Assembly: GCA_003697105.1 (NCBI GenBank)
Contig: RFFQ01000034.1
Span: forward strand, 1 to 40,880
Length of the DNA stretch: 40,880 nucleotides
Direction: 5' to 3'
Origin: Gemmatimonadota bacterium
Lineage (GTDB): Bacteria; 4572-55; J002
Shown here: positions 33,714 to 40,880 of the stretch, one piece after another
How positions within the stretch are numbered: the first letter of the stretch is position 1
How the letters are laid out: every line of letters begins with the position of its first letter
The notes under the pieces: model-generated
Told to the model about the DNA's origin: nothing
Database searches by the model: none
What the model saw: only the letters and a program-made list of their open reading frames with translations
Program-made: the position numbers and the translations under genes

Positions 33714-33772
33714 CACAAATAGCGGCAAGCGATGCCATCCCGTAGCAAACCCCTAACAAAGGGAAGTCTCCA

Positions 33773-34123
33773 ATGGTACATTCATGCAAAACCCTAGCAG
33801 ATTTTGAGCAATTACAGCAAAATAGCTATCACAAGCCGGTTTTTCTATTCAAACATTCGTCGATCTGTCCGGTTTCATCACGGGCGTGGCAGGAATTTAA
33901 GCAATTTCTGTCTGCCAACCCGACTTACGAGTATTGGCGGGTGCTGGCTGTGGAGGATCGCGCTCTATCCCGCCAAATTGCGGAGATATGTGGGGTAACG
34001 CACCAATCTCCCCAAGTAATTTTGTTCCATCAGGGACAAGCTATCTGGCATCAATCACATCTGTATATTACATCCGAAGCGCTCTTGCAAGCGGTTCAAT
34101 CTCTCATTCCTTCCACAAGGTAA
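33773..34123 (+). CDS. ytxJ: Bacillithiol-associated thioredoxin-like protein YtxJ
   Basis: A 116-residue protein of the YtxJ family, a monothiol bacilliredoxin-like fold that is thought to remove bacillithiol from oxidised proteins. The motif KHSSICPVSSRAWQEF places the active Cys at residue 32 with the CPxS pattern; VEDRALSRQIAEICGVTHQSPQ and the final TSEALLQAV are family-typical. Known members occur in Firmicutes, Bacteroidota and relatives that make bacillithiol, so the host probably makes this thiol, though no bsh genes are in the window. The next gene starts three bases after the stop. Confidence 0.9.
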   Translation: MVHSCKTLADFEQLQQNSYHKPVFLFKHSSICPVSSRAWQEFKQFLSANPTYEYWRVLAVEDRALSRQIAEICGVTHQSPQVILFHQGQAIWHQSHLYITSEALLQAVQSLIPSTR

Positions 34124-34126
34124 GTT

Positions 34127-34687
34127 ATGCCACTGGTTCTTATCCTATTGAGTACGCTTTCGTTAATCGGATTCGGGGTGACGTTTGCCTTGCGTCGCCA
34201 GCCTATCCCTGCGGCGAAATGGGTATGGTTTGGCGCGATTGGGGTCGGTCTGGTCGGTGCGGGTTTGGTCATCCACAACAGCCACCGTTTGGAAGAAGCG
34301 TTCACCCACCAACAGTGGCATCACGTCACGGGTCAAATCGTCCAGACCGAGATCATTGATAAATCCTTCCGTCCAATATTGACCTATCGCTATCTGGTGA
34401 ATGGACAATCTTTTACGGCTCAATCAGACCTCGATTTACCTTTTTTTGGCGGGAAGCGCAATCGCCGGGAAACGGCGGAAATTATTGTTCACGAATACCC
34501 GGCAGGTAAAAGGGTGACGGTTTACTATGATCCGGCAAATCCGGCAAAGTCAACCTTAACCCGTGTGCCAGCGTGGGATATTTTTATGAAACTCAGTTTT
34601 GGATCGTTCCTTTACGGTACCGGTCTGGTTTATACCTTGATGTTTCTCTGGAGTCAACGTTCCAAGCGTAAAACGATAACCCCTTGA
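34127..34687 (+). CDS. DUF3592 membrane protein
   Basis: A 186-residue protein with two N-terminal helices (about 2-20 and 30-50), a soluble beta-rich domain between them and a third helix near 150-172. The soluble part has VTGQIVQTEI, PILTYRYLVNGQSF and VTVYYDPANPAKSTL, which is the DUF3592 signature. The function is unknown; the family is widespread. The gene starts three bases after ytxJ and has no separate ribosome site, so coupling is likely. Between it and the SDR gene is a 16-base gap with TAGGAGG. Confidence 0.85.
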   Translation: MPLVLILLSTLSLIGFGVTFALRRQPIPAAKWVWFGAIGVGLVGAGLVIHNSHRLEEAFTHQQWHHVTGQIVQTEIIDKSFRPILTYRYLVNGQSFTAQSDLDLPFFGGKRNRRETAEIIVHEYPAGKRVTVYYDPANPAKSTLTRVPAWDIFMKLSFGSFLYGTGLVYTLMFLWSQRSKRKTITP

Positions 34688-34703
34688 GAAGATAGGAGGT
34701 TCC

Positions 34704-35414
34704 ATGCAACAGTTAAGTAACAAAGTCGCCCTGATCACCGGCGCCGGTGGTGCCGTCGGGAGTGGTGTCACCACCGCTTTGCACAAAGCCGGCTGCAAGC
34801 TCGTACTGGTGGAACTCAACGATACCCGGCTAATGCAACTTCGCCAACAGTTCGCGGGTTCAGATGATATTTTGCCCCTTCCGGCAGATTTAGGCGATCC
34901 GGAAGCGGTACAACGGCTGGTAGATAGTGCTACCCGCACATTTGGGCGGGTCGATTTTCTGTTTAATGCCGTTGGCGGTTGGGTCGGGGGTAAGCGGCTC
35001 CATGAGCACACTCTGGACGACTTGCAAAAGATGCTGCGCATTGACCTTATCCCAACATTCAACATTATGAACAAAATTCTACCGGTGATGGTCGATCAAG
35101 GTGGGGGTAAGATCATCAATTTTGCCTCGATGGCGGTATTTGGAACGGGAGCGAATGTCTCGGCGTATGCCGCCTCCAAATCTGGAATCGTGGCATTAAC
35201 CCGAGCCGCCGCCGAGGAATATAAAACCCATAATATTCAGGTACATGCCTTTGCTCCCTCCATTATTGACACCCCTGCCAATCGGGCGGCGATGCCCGGT
35301 GCCGATTTCAGCCAGTGGGTCAGTATTGCAGAGTTGGCACAGACTGCCGTCTTCATTTTTAGCTCGGCAAATTCCCTTAGCAGTACCATCTTCAAATTTA
35401 CCGGTCGTCTCTAA
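34704..35414 (+). CDS. Short-chain dehydrogenase/reductase (classical SDR)
   Basis: A 236-residue NAD(P)-dependent oxidoreductase. The Rossmann motif TGAGGAVGSG starts at about residue 12; the catalytic Ser is in FASMA and the Tyr-x-x-x-Lys pair in YAASK. The segment NAVGGWVGGKRLHEH resembles dihydropteridine-reductase-like members, but length and motifs also fit 3-oxoacyl-ACP reductases, and no substrate can be named. An AGGAGG site precedes the ATG. The cytochrome gene follows after 16 bases, so it probably belongs to the same transcript as that cassette. Confidence 0.88.
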   Translation: MQQLSNKVALITGAGGAVGSGVTTALHKAGCKLVLVELNDTRLMQLRQQFAGSDDILPLPADLGDPEAVQRLVDSATRTFGRVDFLFNAVGGWVGGKRLHEHTLDDLQKMLRIDLIPTFNIMNKILPVMVDQGGGKIINFASMAVFGTGANVSAYAASKSGIVALTRAAAEEYKTHNIQVHAFAPSIIDTPANRAAMPGADFSQWVSIAELAQTAVFIFSSANSLSSTIFKFTGRL

Positions 35415-35430
35415 ATCCAAAAGGAAATTC

Positions 35431-36510
35431 ATGAGCACATTCACCAATTCAATGCTGGGATTAGCATTTTTAGGACTGGCATTTTTCGCCAGTTTATTGA
35501 TGTACAAGCTGTGGGGGTATCCCTTTGATAAACAAAAATTGAAAAGCGAAGCCCCCCCATTTTGGATACTGGTGCATAAGCTATTGGGCTGGGCGTTTGT
35601 CATTATCTATGTCCTGCTGATGTGGCAGATGATCCCGCGTTTGTGGAATTATCAGGTGGAACTCCCCCCGCGGACGGTGATGCATTTAACGATGGGTTTG
35701 GCAATCGGCATCATGTTATTCGTTAAGATTGTCATTGTCCGGTTTTTTCGCTATTTGGAGGACCCGATGGCACCTCTGCTCGGTACGGGGATTTTAATCG
35801 CAACCTTTATTTTGGTCTCGCTTTCCGTACCGCTTGCCCTACGGGATATTCATCTCAGCCAGCAAACATTGGGGGGTACCGTCTTCAGTGATGAAAATAT
35901 CAAACGGGTACAAAACCTGTTACCCACCGCCGGATTTCCCCCCGAAGCTGACCTGAAGGACCTCACTTCCATCAAAACCCTGAAACGGGGGCGCGATGTA
36001 TTACAGAAAAAATGTGTAGTTTGCCATGATATGCGAACCATTCTTGCCCGCCCCAAAACACCGGCAAATTGGGTCAAAACGGTGAACCGGATGGTTGAAC
36101 GCAGCCTTTTTGAGCCATACACCCCGGCGGAAACGTGGGCGGTATCCGCGTACCTGATCGCCATTTCACCCGAGTTACAAAAGGCAGTTAAACAACAACG
36201 CCAAGAAGAAGAAACCGCCGAAAACGCCAAAGCCGCGCTGGAAACACTCAATGAATCTTTTGAACCGGCAGAAGATAATACCGAAGAACACACCGGCGAA
36301 CCGGAAGTCGATCTGGCAGCGGCTCGCGAGTTGTGCGTAAAACTGTGCAACCAATGCCATGACTTTTCCGAAATTGAAACCTATCCGCTGGCGTCCAAAG
36401 CCGATGTGGTGAACTTGGTGGATCGCATGATCGATGAGGGATTGGAAATCGAAAAAGATGAGCTTCAACAGGTTATCCGCTACCTGAAAGCGACCTATGT
36501 GACACATTAG
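35431..36510 (+). CDS. Inner-membrane cytochrome with four helices and two c-type haem sites
   Basis: A 359-residue protein. Four transmembrane helices (about 8-24, 47-66, 83-105 and 115-136) make up the N-terminal third; His49 and His85 lie inside helices 2 and 3 and could bind a b-haem. A periplasmic part follows with two CxxCH sites: CVVCH at 195-199 and CNQCH at 306-310, separated by a charged linker rich in Glu (about 255-290). Each site has a cytochrome-like helix after it (PANWVKTVNRMVERSLFEP, then VVNLVDRMIDEGLEIEK). An upstream frame extension overlaps the SDR gene and has no ribosome site; AAGGAAATTC sets the ATG at 35431. It probably passes electrons from the membrane pool to the next two proteins. 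Confidence 0.87.
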   Translation: MSTFTNSMLGLAFLGLAFFASLLMYKLWGYPFDKQKLKSEAPPFWILVHKLLGWAFVIIYVLLMWQMIPRLWNYQVELPPRTVMHLTMGLAIGIMLFVKIVIVRFFRYLEDPMAPLLGTGILIATFILVSLSVPLALRDIHLSQQTLGGTVFSDENIKRVQNLLPTAGFPPEADLKDLTSIKTLKRGRDVLQKKCVVCHDMRTILARPKTPANWVKTVNRMVERSLFEPYTPAETWAVSAYLIAISPELQKAVKQQRQEEETAENAKAALETLNESFEPAEDNTEEHTGEPEVDLAAARELCVKLCNQCHDFSEIETYPLASKADVVNLVDRMIDEGLEIEKDELQQVIRYLKATYVTH

Positions 36511-36624
36511 TGATCTCCTCGTGAGGGCTTTGACATTGACTTTTCGACGAGATTCGTTACGTTGCATGACACAATTCATTCGTTTTGTGAACACACACCA
36601 TCGCGAAGATATAAAGGAGGATTT

Positions 36625-37845
36625 ATGGCAGTTCGATTACCCATTTGGCTACAAATAACGGTTCTATTCCTGTTAGGGGGCTTCACCGTTGTACAGGCGG
36701 CACCCGCAATTCCGGCGGATGTAGCAACCATTTTTGCCAATAATTGCACCGATTGCCACGCCGGTGACCTACCGGATGCAAACCTGCGTCTCTCGGCGGA
36801 TATGATTTTTAGCTCGGCGGTGGGCAAACCGAGCCGCCAAATGCCGGGCATGATGCGTATCAAACCGGGAGACCCCGCAGGAAGTTATTTGATGATGAAA
36901 ATCCGCCATGATGAAGGGATTCAAGGGGAACCCATGCCCCTCGACGAAGACCAGCTTGCCCCAGCCGACATCGAAAAAATCGCCGGTTGGATTGCGTCGC
37001 TTTCGGCGGCAGATGTAGCCCCGGATCAACCGGAACCGGTGCAGGCGTTTGCCGGGTGGACGGTCGGTAATACCCCCACCGCCAAGGTACTCCGCAAAGG
37101 GGAGATGCTCTTTCGCATCAGCCACCGCTTTGTACCGGTAGTGAACGGCGGAGAAAATCAGAATGCCTACGACGTCAACTTTGGCTTGGACGGTCCCGCC
37201 GTGATCATGATTTCACTGGGTTACGCTCCCACAGATAACCTATTGCTCAATCTCGGACGGACTAACGCCGCCGATAACGTGGAATTTAACGCCCGCTACC
37301 GGATTTTACGGGAAACCTCCGGTCAAATACCGGTTTCACTGGCGATACAAGGAAATCTCAACTGGGAGAGCCAAAAGGTAGGAGATGAAAGCCGCCTACG
37401 GGGTGAAGTCCTTAAATATTCCATGCAAGCAATTGCCACCAAAGCCCTTACGGAAAAAGCCTCGATAGCAGTGGTTCCCGGCATTCTGATCAATTCCAAC
37501 AGTGCCATAGAGGATGAAGACCCGCTCCTAACGCTGGGCGTGGGGGGGCGCTATCATTTCGGTAATGGGCTTTCGCTCACAGCGGATTGGCTGCCGATCT
37601 TCACAGAATTGGACGCCGTCCAAAATTATGGGGTCGGGTTTTATGAAGGGGATGACCCCACAAAGGCACGCCGGTTTGATAGTTGGACGGTCGGCGTGGA
37701 AAAACAGGTTGGCGGGCACGTTTTTCAGCTCTTTTTTGCCAACTCACCTGTCATTGCAACCGATCAAGTCATGAACGGCGGTGATCTGGACGTCGCCGAA
37801 GGGGATATGCGACTCGGATTTGCCATTTACCGGATTTTGCGATAG
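36625..37845 (+). CDS. DUF5777-type outer-membrane beta-barrel with N-terminal haem domain
   Basis: A 406-residue exported protein. A signal peptide (1-26, cleavage after VQA) is followed by one planctomycete-type cytochrome c domain with CTDCH at 41-45 and a possible axial Met in GEPMPLDE. From about residue 135 to the end alternating strands match DUF5777, a predicted outer-membrane barrel (RISHRFVPVVNGG, then LGRTNAADNVEFNARYRIL, closing with GFAIYRILR). The ATG at 36625 has AAAGGAGG; a longer frame to 36562 lacks one. It is between two cytochrome genes. Possible promoter TTGACA at 36530-36535 has only a weak -10 partner, so the gene may be read through from 35431. The barrel call rests on family memory. 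Confidence 0.82.
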   Translation: MAVRLPIWLQITVLFLLGGFTVVQAAPAIPADVATIFANNCTDCHAGDLPDANLRLSADMIFSSAVGKPSRQMPGMMRIKPGDPAGSYLMMKIRHDEGIQGEPMPLDEDQLAPADIEKIAGWIASLSAADVAPDQPEPVQAFAGWTVGNTPTAKVLRKGEMLFRISHRFVPVVNGGENQNAYDVNFGLDGPAVIMISLGYAPTDNLLLNLGRTNAADNVEFNARYRILRETSGQIPVSLAIQGNLNWESQKVGDESRLRGEVLKYSMQAIATKALTEKASIAVVPGILINSNSAIEDEDPLLTLGVGGRYHFGNGLSLTADWLPIFTELDAVQNYGVGFYEGDDPTKARRFDSWTVGVEKQVGGHVFQLFFANSPVIATDQVMNGGDLDVAEGDMRLGFAIYRILR

Positions 37846-37858
37846 GAGACTTTCAACC

Positions 37859-39370
37859 ATGAATGTAAAATATATTATTATTTTGATGGGGCTGGGACTT
37901 TTGACTGTGCTGATCAGCAGTTGTGAACATGAAGTGGACCTGCCGGAAATATCCGGTGATGTGACCTTTGCCGACGTTAAAAGTGAAGTATTTGAAGCCA
38001 GTTGTAAATCCTGCCATATTGATGCCTCTAGCGGCGGTTTGAATCTCGCATCGTATGACAATCTGGTGGGGGTGATGAGTTCCAACCCCCCGTATCTGCT
38101 GATCGAACCCAATAATGTGGCAGACTCCTACATCTACATGAAATTAATCAACGATTCCCGCATCACCGGCGACCCCATGCCGCAGGGCGGGACCATCTCG
38201 CAATACCAGTTGAACTTGCTCACGGCGTGGATTGAAAACGGTGCACCGGAAGGATTTGTAGATCGTACTGTCGCGACAATTGAACTGGAGCCAACCGCCA
38301 TCACAATGCCGCTGGGTACCACAGCAACATTGAGCGCAACGGCTAAAAATGCCGCCGGTGATGTATTATCCGGTGTTGATTTTGGCTGGAGCAGCTCCGA
38401 TGAAACGGTTGTCACCGTCATGCCCTCTGTCGGTAATACCTCGCAAGCCACGTTGACCGCAACGTTCGCTGGAGCGGGGGTTCAATCGGCGACGGTTACC
38501 GTACAAGCCGGTGAGGTTTCCGCAACAGTAACGGTCACCGTAGAAGGCGTTAGCACCATCCATTTGAATGTGGAAACATTGGCATTGGCTGAAGGGGGAT
38601 CTGCCCAATTAACAGCAACGGCACAAACAGCTTCCGCAGTTGATCTACCGACGGTCACCGATTTTACGTGGAGCAGTTCTGCGCCGGCAATTGCCACCGT
38701 CGATCAAAACGGACACGTCACAGCGCTCAGTGCGGGTATAGCCGAAATCACAGCCAGTTATGCGAGTGTGGTCAGTAATGCCTGTGAAGTAACGGTGACG
38801 GCAACGGATCCAGCGGAACGGGTAACCTCCATTACCCTAAGTCCAGAATCGACCCTGCTCGGTGTAGGGGAAACGGTCACCCTCACCGCAACCGCGTTTG
38901 ATTCGCTAGGGAGTACCATCGATGTCACGTTTGACTGGACTTCGGATAACCCGGAGGTGGCAACCGTCAATTCCAGCGGAAATGTGACCGCGCTCACTTA
39001 CGGAACAGCGAACATCACCGCCAGTGTCCGCAGCGGCGCCGTGGTCAGCAATGCCGCCCAAATTCGGGTGGAAGCCACGTTAAGCGCGGTGCAGAGTGCC
39101 GTTTTTAATAATTGTACGGGGTGTCATGGGGGTGCCGGCAATCTCTATCTTACGGATGGCGATTCCTACAACAATCTGGTAAACGTGCCAGCAACCGGCA
39201 ACGCCAGTTTTATGCGGGTTTCTCCCGGCGACCCCGCCAATTCGTATCTGTATATGAAAGTTACCGGCGATGTACGTGCCGGAGATCAGATGCCGTTGGG
39301 GGGGCAATTGACCGCAGAACAGATTGAAATGATCGAAAACTGGATTCAAAACGGCGCACAGGATAACTAA
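37859..39370 (+). CDS. Lipoprotein with two haem domains separated by three Ig-like (Big_2) domains
   Basis: A 503-residue lipoprotein: signal peptide and lipobox ISSC with lipidated Cys22. Then comes a cytochrome c domain with CKSCH at 49-53 and MPQGG as possible Met ligand. Three bacterial Ig-like group 2 repeats lie at about 140-225, 230-310 and 320-405 (for instance WSSSDETVVTV, WSSSAPAIATVDQNG and WTSDNPEVATVNSSG). The last is a second cytochrome c domain with CTGCH at 419-423 and MPLGG near the end. The two haem domains are clearly related to one another and to the one in the preceding gene. The start is the ATG at 37859 after TAGGAG. It should sit on the outer membrane. The terminator at 39414-39455 closes this unit. 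Confidence 0.9.
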   Translation: MNVKYIIILMGLGLLTVLISSCEHEVDLPEISGDVTFADVKSEVFEASCKSCHIDASSGGLNLASYDNLVGVMSSNPPYLLIEPNNVADSYIYMKLINDSRITGDPMPQGGTISQYQLNLLTAWIENGAPEGFVDRTVATIELEPTAITMPLGTTATLSATAKNAAGDVLSGVDFGWSSSDETVVTVMPSVGNTSQATLTATFAGAGVQSATVTVQAGEVSATVTVTVEGVSTIHLNVETLALAEGGSAQLTATAQTASAVDLPTVTDFTWSSSAPAIATVDQNGHVTALSAGIAEITASYASVVSNACEVTVTATDPAERVTSITLSPESTLLGVGETVTLTATAFDSLGSTIDVTFDWTSDNPEVATVNSSGNVTALTYGTANITASVRSGAVVSNAAQIRVEATLSAVQSAVFNNCTGCHGGAGNLYLTDGDSYNNLVNVPATGNASFMRVSPGDPANSYLYMKVTGDVRAGDQMPLGGQLTAEQIEMIENWIQNGAQDN

Positions 39371-39387
39371 TCCACGCACACGAAATC

Positions 39388-39416
39388 TTTACAAAACGCT
39401 CGTTTTGCATTACATT
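39388..39416 (+). promoter_or_regulatory. Predicted promoter for the unknown gene-glnS unit, with spacer palindrome
   Basis: TTTACA (39388-39393, five of six) and TACATT (39411-39416, four of six) are 17 bases apart. Its spacer holds CAAAACG and CGTTTTG (39392-39398 with 39401-39407), a perfect palindrome around CT that could be an operator. The -10 box overlaps the first bases of the upstream terminator. Confidence 0.55.
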
Positions 39417-39455
39417 AAGTCGAAGATCAACCCCCATCTTCGACTTAATTTTTTT
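39414..39455 (+). terminator. Rho-independent terminator of the cytochrome cassette
   Basis: A perfect 14-base-pair stem (39414-39427 with 39436-39449), C-rich loop and a run of seven Ts. Confidence 0.93.
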
Positions 39456-39475
39456 AAGGATGAAAGGTATCTATC

Positions 39476-40033
39476 ATGGCTGAAGAAAGTAGTTGGATAA
39501 GCTATACGGAGCGGTTGGAGTCCCTCACGGAGGAAGAATTGACACGGGTGATGGACACCCTTTTCCCCATTTTAAAGAAGGAAGGGGTTTTCGCCAAAGT
39601 GATCGGGCGCAATAGCCAACTTCAAAAGAAGTATTTCCCCGGGATGCGGATGACCAAAATTCAACCCTCGATGTTTAAGCGGGCAGTTCAAAGAGCAATC
39701 CGCTCAAACGATGATTTTTTCCTCGGACCGCTCATCATCGAAAAGTGGTTATCCCTTTATGGTGAGATTGAAATGAGCATCTCACAATTCTTGGAGAATA
39801 CCGAGCAACTAGCGGCATATGAGGCATACCGTACGGATACCGATCCGGAAGCGGACAATTTAGTTTTCGCCGTCCACTATTTGCTATACCAACAACAACT
39901 CGACGAAGGAGACCTCCGGCTGTTCCTCAAGCTCAGTGGCGGGTTTGATGAACCGTTATTTATGCAGCAGGTACAACGCGCCGCAGAAATTGAAAACGCC
40001 ATGAAAACCGAAAATCAAGGAGAAACATCGTGA
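39476..40033 (+). CDS. All-helical protein of unknown function, coupled to glnS
   Basis: A 185-residue soluble protein without signal peptide or membrane helix. The sequence is rich in amphipathic helices ([20 protein letters not shown], then [19 protein letters not shown]) and contains a basic segment, [18 protein letters not shown], so it may bind a nucleic acid or protein. I do not recognise the family. A GAAAGG site precedes the ATG. Its stop codon overlaps the GTG start of glnS, so its level is tied to glutaminyl-tRNA synthetase. Confidence 0.78.
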   Translation: MAEESSWISYTERLESLTEEELTRVMDTLFPILKKEGVFAKVIGRNSQLQKKYFPGMRMTKIQPSMFKRAVQRAIRSNDDFFLGPLIIEKWLSLYGEIEMSISQFLENTEQLAAYEAYRTDTDPEADNLVFAVHYLLYQQQLDEGDLRLFLKLSGGFDEPLFMQQVQRAAEIENAMKTENQGETS

Positions 40034-40880
40034 GTGAACATGAAAAAAAACCATCCCATTTTATCCGGGACATCATCATTGAAGATTTGAAAGCCGGTAA
40101 AAATGACAAACGTGTCCACACCCGCTTCCCACCGGAACCAAACGGCTATTTGCATATTGGTCACGCGAAGTCGATCTTGCTAAATTACGGGTTGGCAAAG
40201 GAATTTGGGGGCAAGTTCAACTTGCGCTTCGATGATACCAATCCCATCAAAGAAGAACAAGAATATGTGGATGCCATCATGGAGGACATCAAATGGTTGG
40301 GGGCAGATTGGGAAGACCGGCTCTTTTTTGCTTCGGATTATTTTGACCAACTGTATGAATGGGCGATCAAACTTATTAAAAAGGGTAAAGCGTATGTCTG
40401 CGATCTGACGGCAGATGAAATCCGAGAATATCGGGGTACGCTCACCGAACCGGGCAAAAACAGCCCCTACCGGGATCGCTCCATTGAGGAAAACCTCGAC
40501 CTGTTTGAACGAATGAAAGCCGGTGAGTTCCCGGATGGGTCAAAAACCTTGCGGGCAAAAATCGATATGAGTGCCCCGAATCTGAATCTACGAGACCCCG
40601 TGATGTACCGCATTTTACACGCCCACCACCACCGAACCGGTGATAAGTGGTGTATCTATCCCATGTATGATTGGGCACATGGACAATCGGACTCAATTGA
40701 AGGCATTACCCACTCGATCTGTACCCTAGAATTTGAAGACCATCGACCCCTTTACGACTGGTTCATCCGGGAATTGGGGATTTTTCAATCGCGCCAATAT
40801 GAATTTGCCCGCCTGAACCTGAATTACACGGTGATGAGCAAACGAAAACTACTGGAACTGGTCAAAGGGGGTTACGTGAA
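40030..40880 (+). CDS. glnS: Glutaminyl-tRNA synthetase, 3' end cut by window edge
   Basis: A class I aminoacyl-tRNA synthetase that charges tRNA-Gln; 283 codons are present and the frame runs off the window. The HIGH motif is in [16 protein letters not shown], and the KMSKS equivalent in VMSKRKL near the end. GlnRS-specific features include [24 protein letters not shown] and the [14 protein letters not shown] segment, which distinguish it from glutamyl-tRNA synthetase. It starts with GTG at 40030, inside the stop of the preceding gene (GTGA), after an AAGGAG site. The presence of GlnRS suggests a direct route to Gln-tRNA, not solely the GatCAB amidation route. Confidence 0.96.
   Translation, partial: MSEHEKKPSHFIRDIIIEDLKAGKNDKRVHTRFPPEPNGYLHIGHAKSILLNYGLAKEFGGKFNLRFDDTNPIKEEQEYVDAIMEDIKWLGADWEDRLFFASDYFDQLYEWAIKLIKKGKAYVCDLTADEIREYRGTLTEPGKNSPYRDRSIEENLDLFERMKAGEFPDGSKTLRAKIDMSAPNLNLRDPVMYRILHAHHHRTGDKWCIYPMYDWAHGQSDSIEGITHSICTLEFEDHRPLYDWFIRELGIFQSRQYEFARLNLNYTVMSKRKLLELVKGGYV

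Noticed and set aside
35245-35430. Extended 5' part of the cytochrome frame overlapping the SDR gene
   Set aside because: It encodes a Pro-rich stretch from another frame of the SDR; the signal-free ATG at 35431 with AAGGAAATTC leads directly into helix 1.
36530-36558. TTGACA followed after 17 bases by TTCGTT before the barrel gene
   Set aside because: The -10 box matches only three positions. It is mentioned in the gene entry but not listed as a promoter.
1-40880. tRNA, rRNA, CRISPR, IS element, phage gene or toxin-antitoxin pair
   Set aside because: No TTCGANTC-type T-loop with a matching fold, no regularly spaced repeat, and no transposase, integrase or antitoxin motif was seen on either strand.

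Overview
The window is a densely packed bacterial chromosome segment of roughly balanced base composition, with no tRNA, rRNA, CRISPR array, transposase or phage gene that I can see. It probably comes from a little-studied, Gram-negative lineage of the Fibrobacteres-Chlorobi-Bacteroidetes group (Calditrichota, KSB1, Marinimicrobia or Ignavibacteria-like). The pointers are a C-terminal PNPFNP-type sorting domain on a secreted M1 peptidase, a dockerin-like repeat on a subtilase, a DUF5777-type beta-barrel, lipoproteins, planctomycete-type cytochrome c domains and a bacillithiol-associated YtxJ protein. The lineage is an inference; no marker gene in the window fixes it.

Layout. Bases 1-6691 (minus strand): two tandem secreted subtilases, a phosphopantetheinyl transferase translationally coupled to a cupin, and a MATE transporter. 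Bases 6795-8997: oligopeptidase B with its own promoter and terminator. Bases 9006-14547 (minus): a likely five-gene unit led by a clear promoter, encoding a one-helix protein, an alpha/beta hydrolase, a patatin phospholipase with two cNMP-binding domains, a fusion of an ECF-type sigma factor to a SAM methyltransferase, and a small membrane protein. Bases 14563-15602: a secreted protein of three beta/gamma-crystallin domains. Bases 15603-15898: a 296-base divergent control region with an operator-like palindrome, a large hairpin and a two-state RNA leader. Bases 15899-18364 (plus): small lipoprotein, ribosomal protein L28, an unknown membrane-anchored protein and a phospholipase D-like lipoprotein. 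Bases 18406-21869 (minus): GH57 glycosidase coupled to a polyprenyl-phosphate sugar transferase.

Bases 22126-26297 (plus): a TIGR01777 epimerase-like protein, a ROK sugar kinase lacking its zinc cysteines, and folE2 followed by a RibD-C reductase behind a long structured leader. Bases 26344-29349 (minus): a large secreted M1 aminopeptidase. Bases 29586-34687 (plus): an acidic DUF2007-like protein, a DUF4269/PHP pair, a GAF-GAF histidine kinase, YtxJ and a DUF3592 protein. Bases 34704-39455: an SDR followed by three cytochrome c genes, ended by a strong terminator. Bases 39388-40880: a short unknown gene coupled to glnS, which runs off the window.

The best candidates for something undescribed are (a) the sigma factor-methyltransferase fusion inside a lipid-hydrolase operon, (b) the three-gene cytochrome/beta-barrel cassette, which has the parts of an inner-membrane-to-surface electron conduit, and (c) the leader at 15838-15894, where one RNA segment can pair either with an upstream arm to make a terminator-like hairpin or with the Shine-Dalgarno of the next gene.
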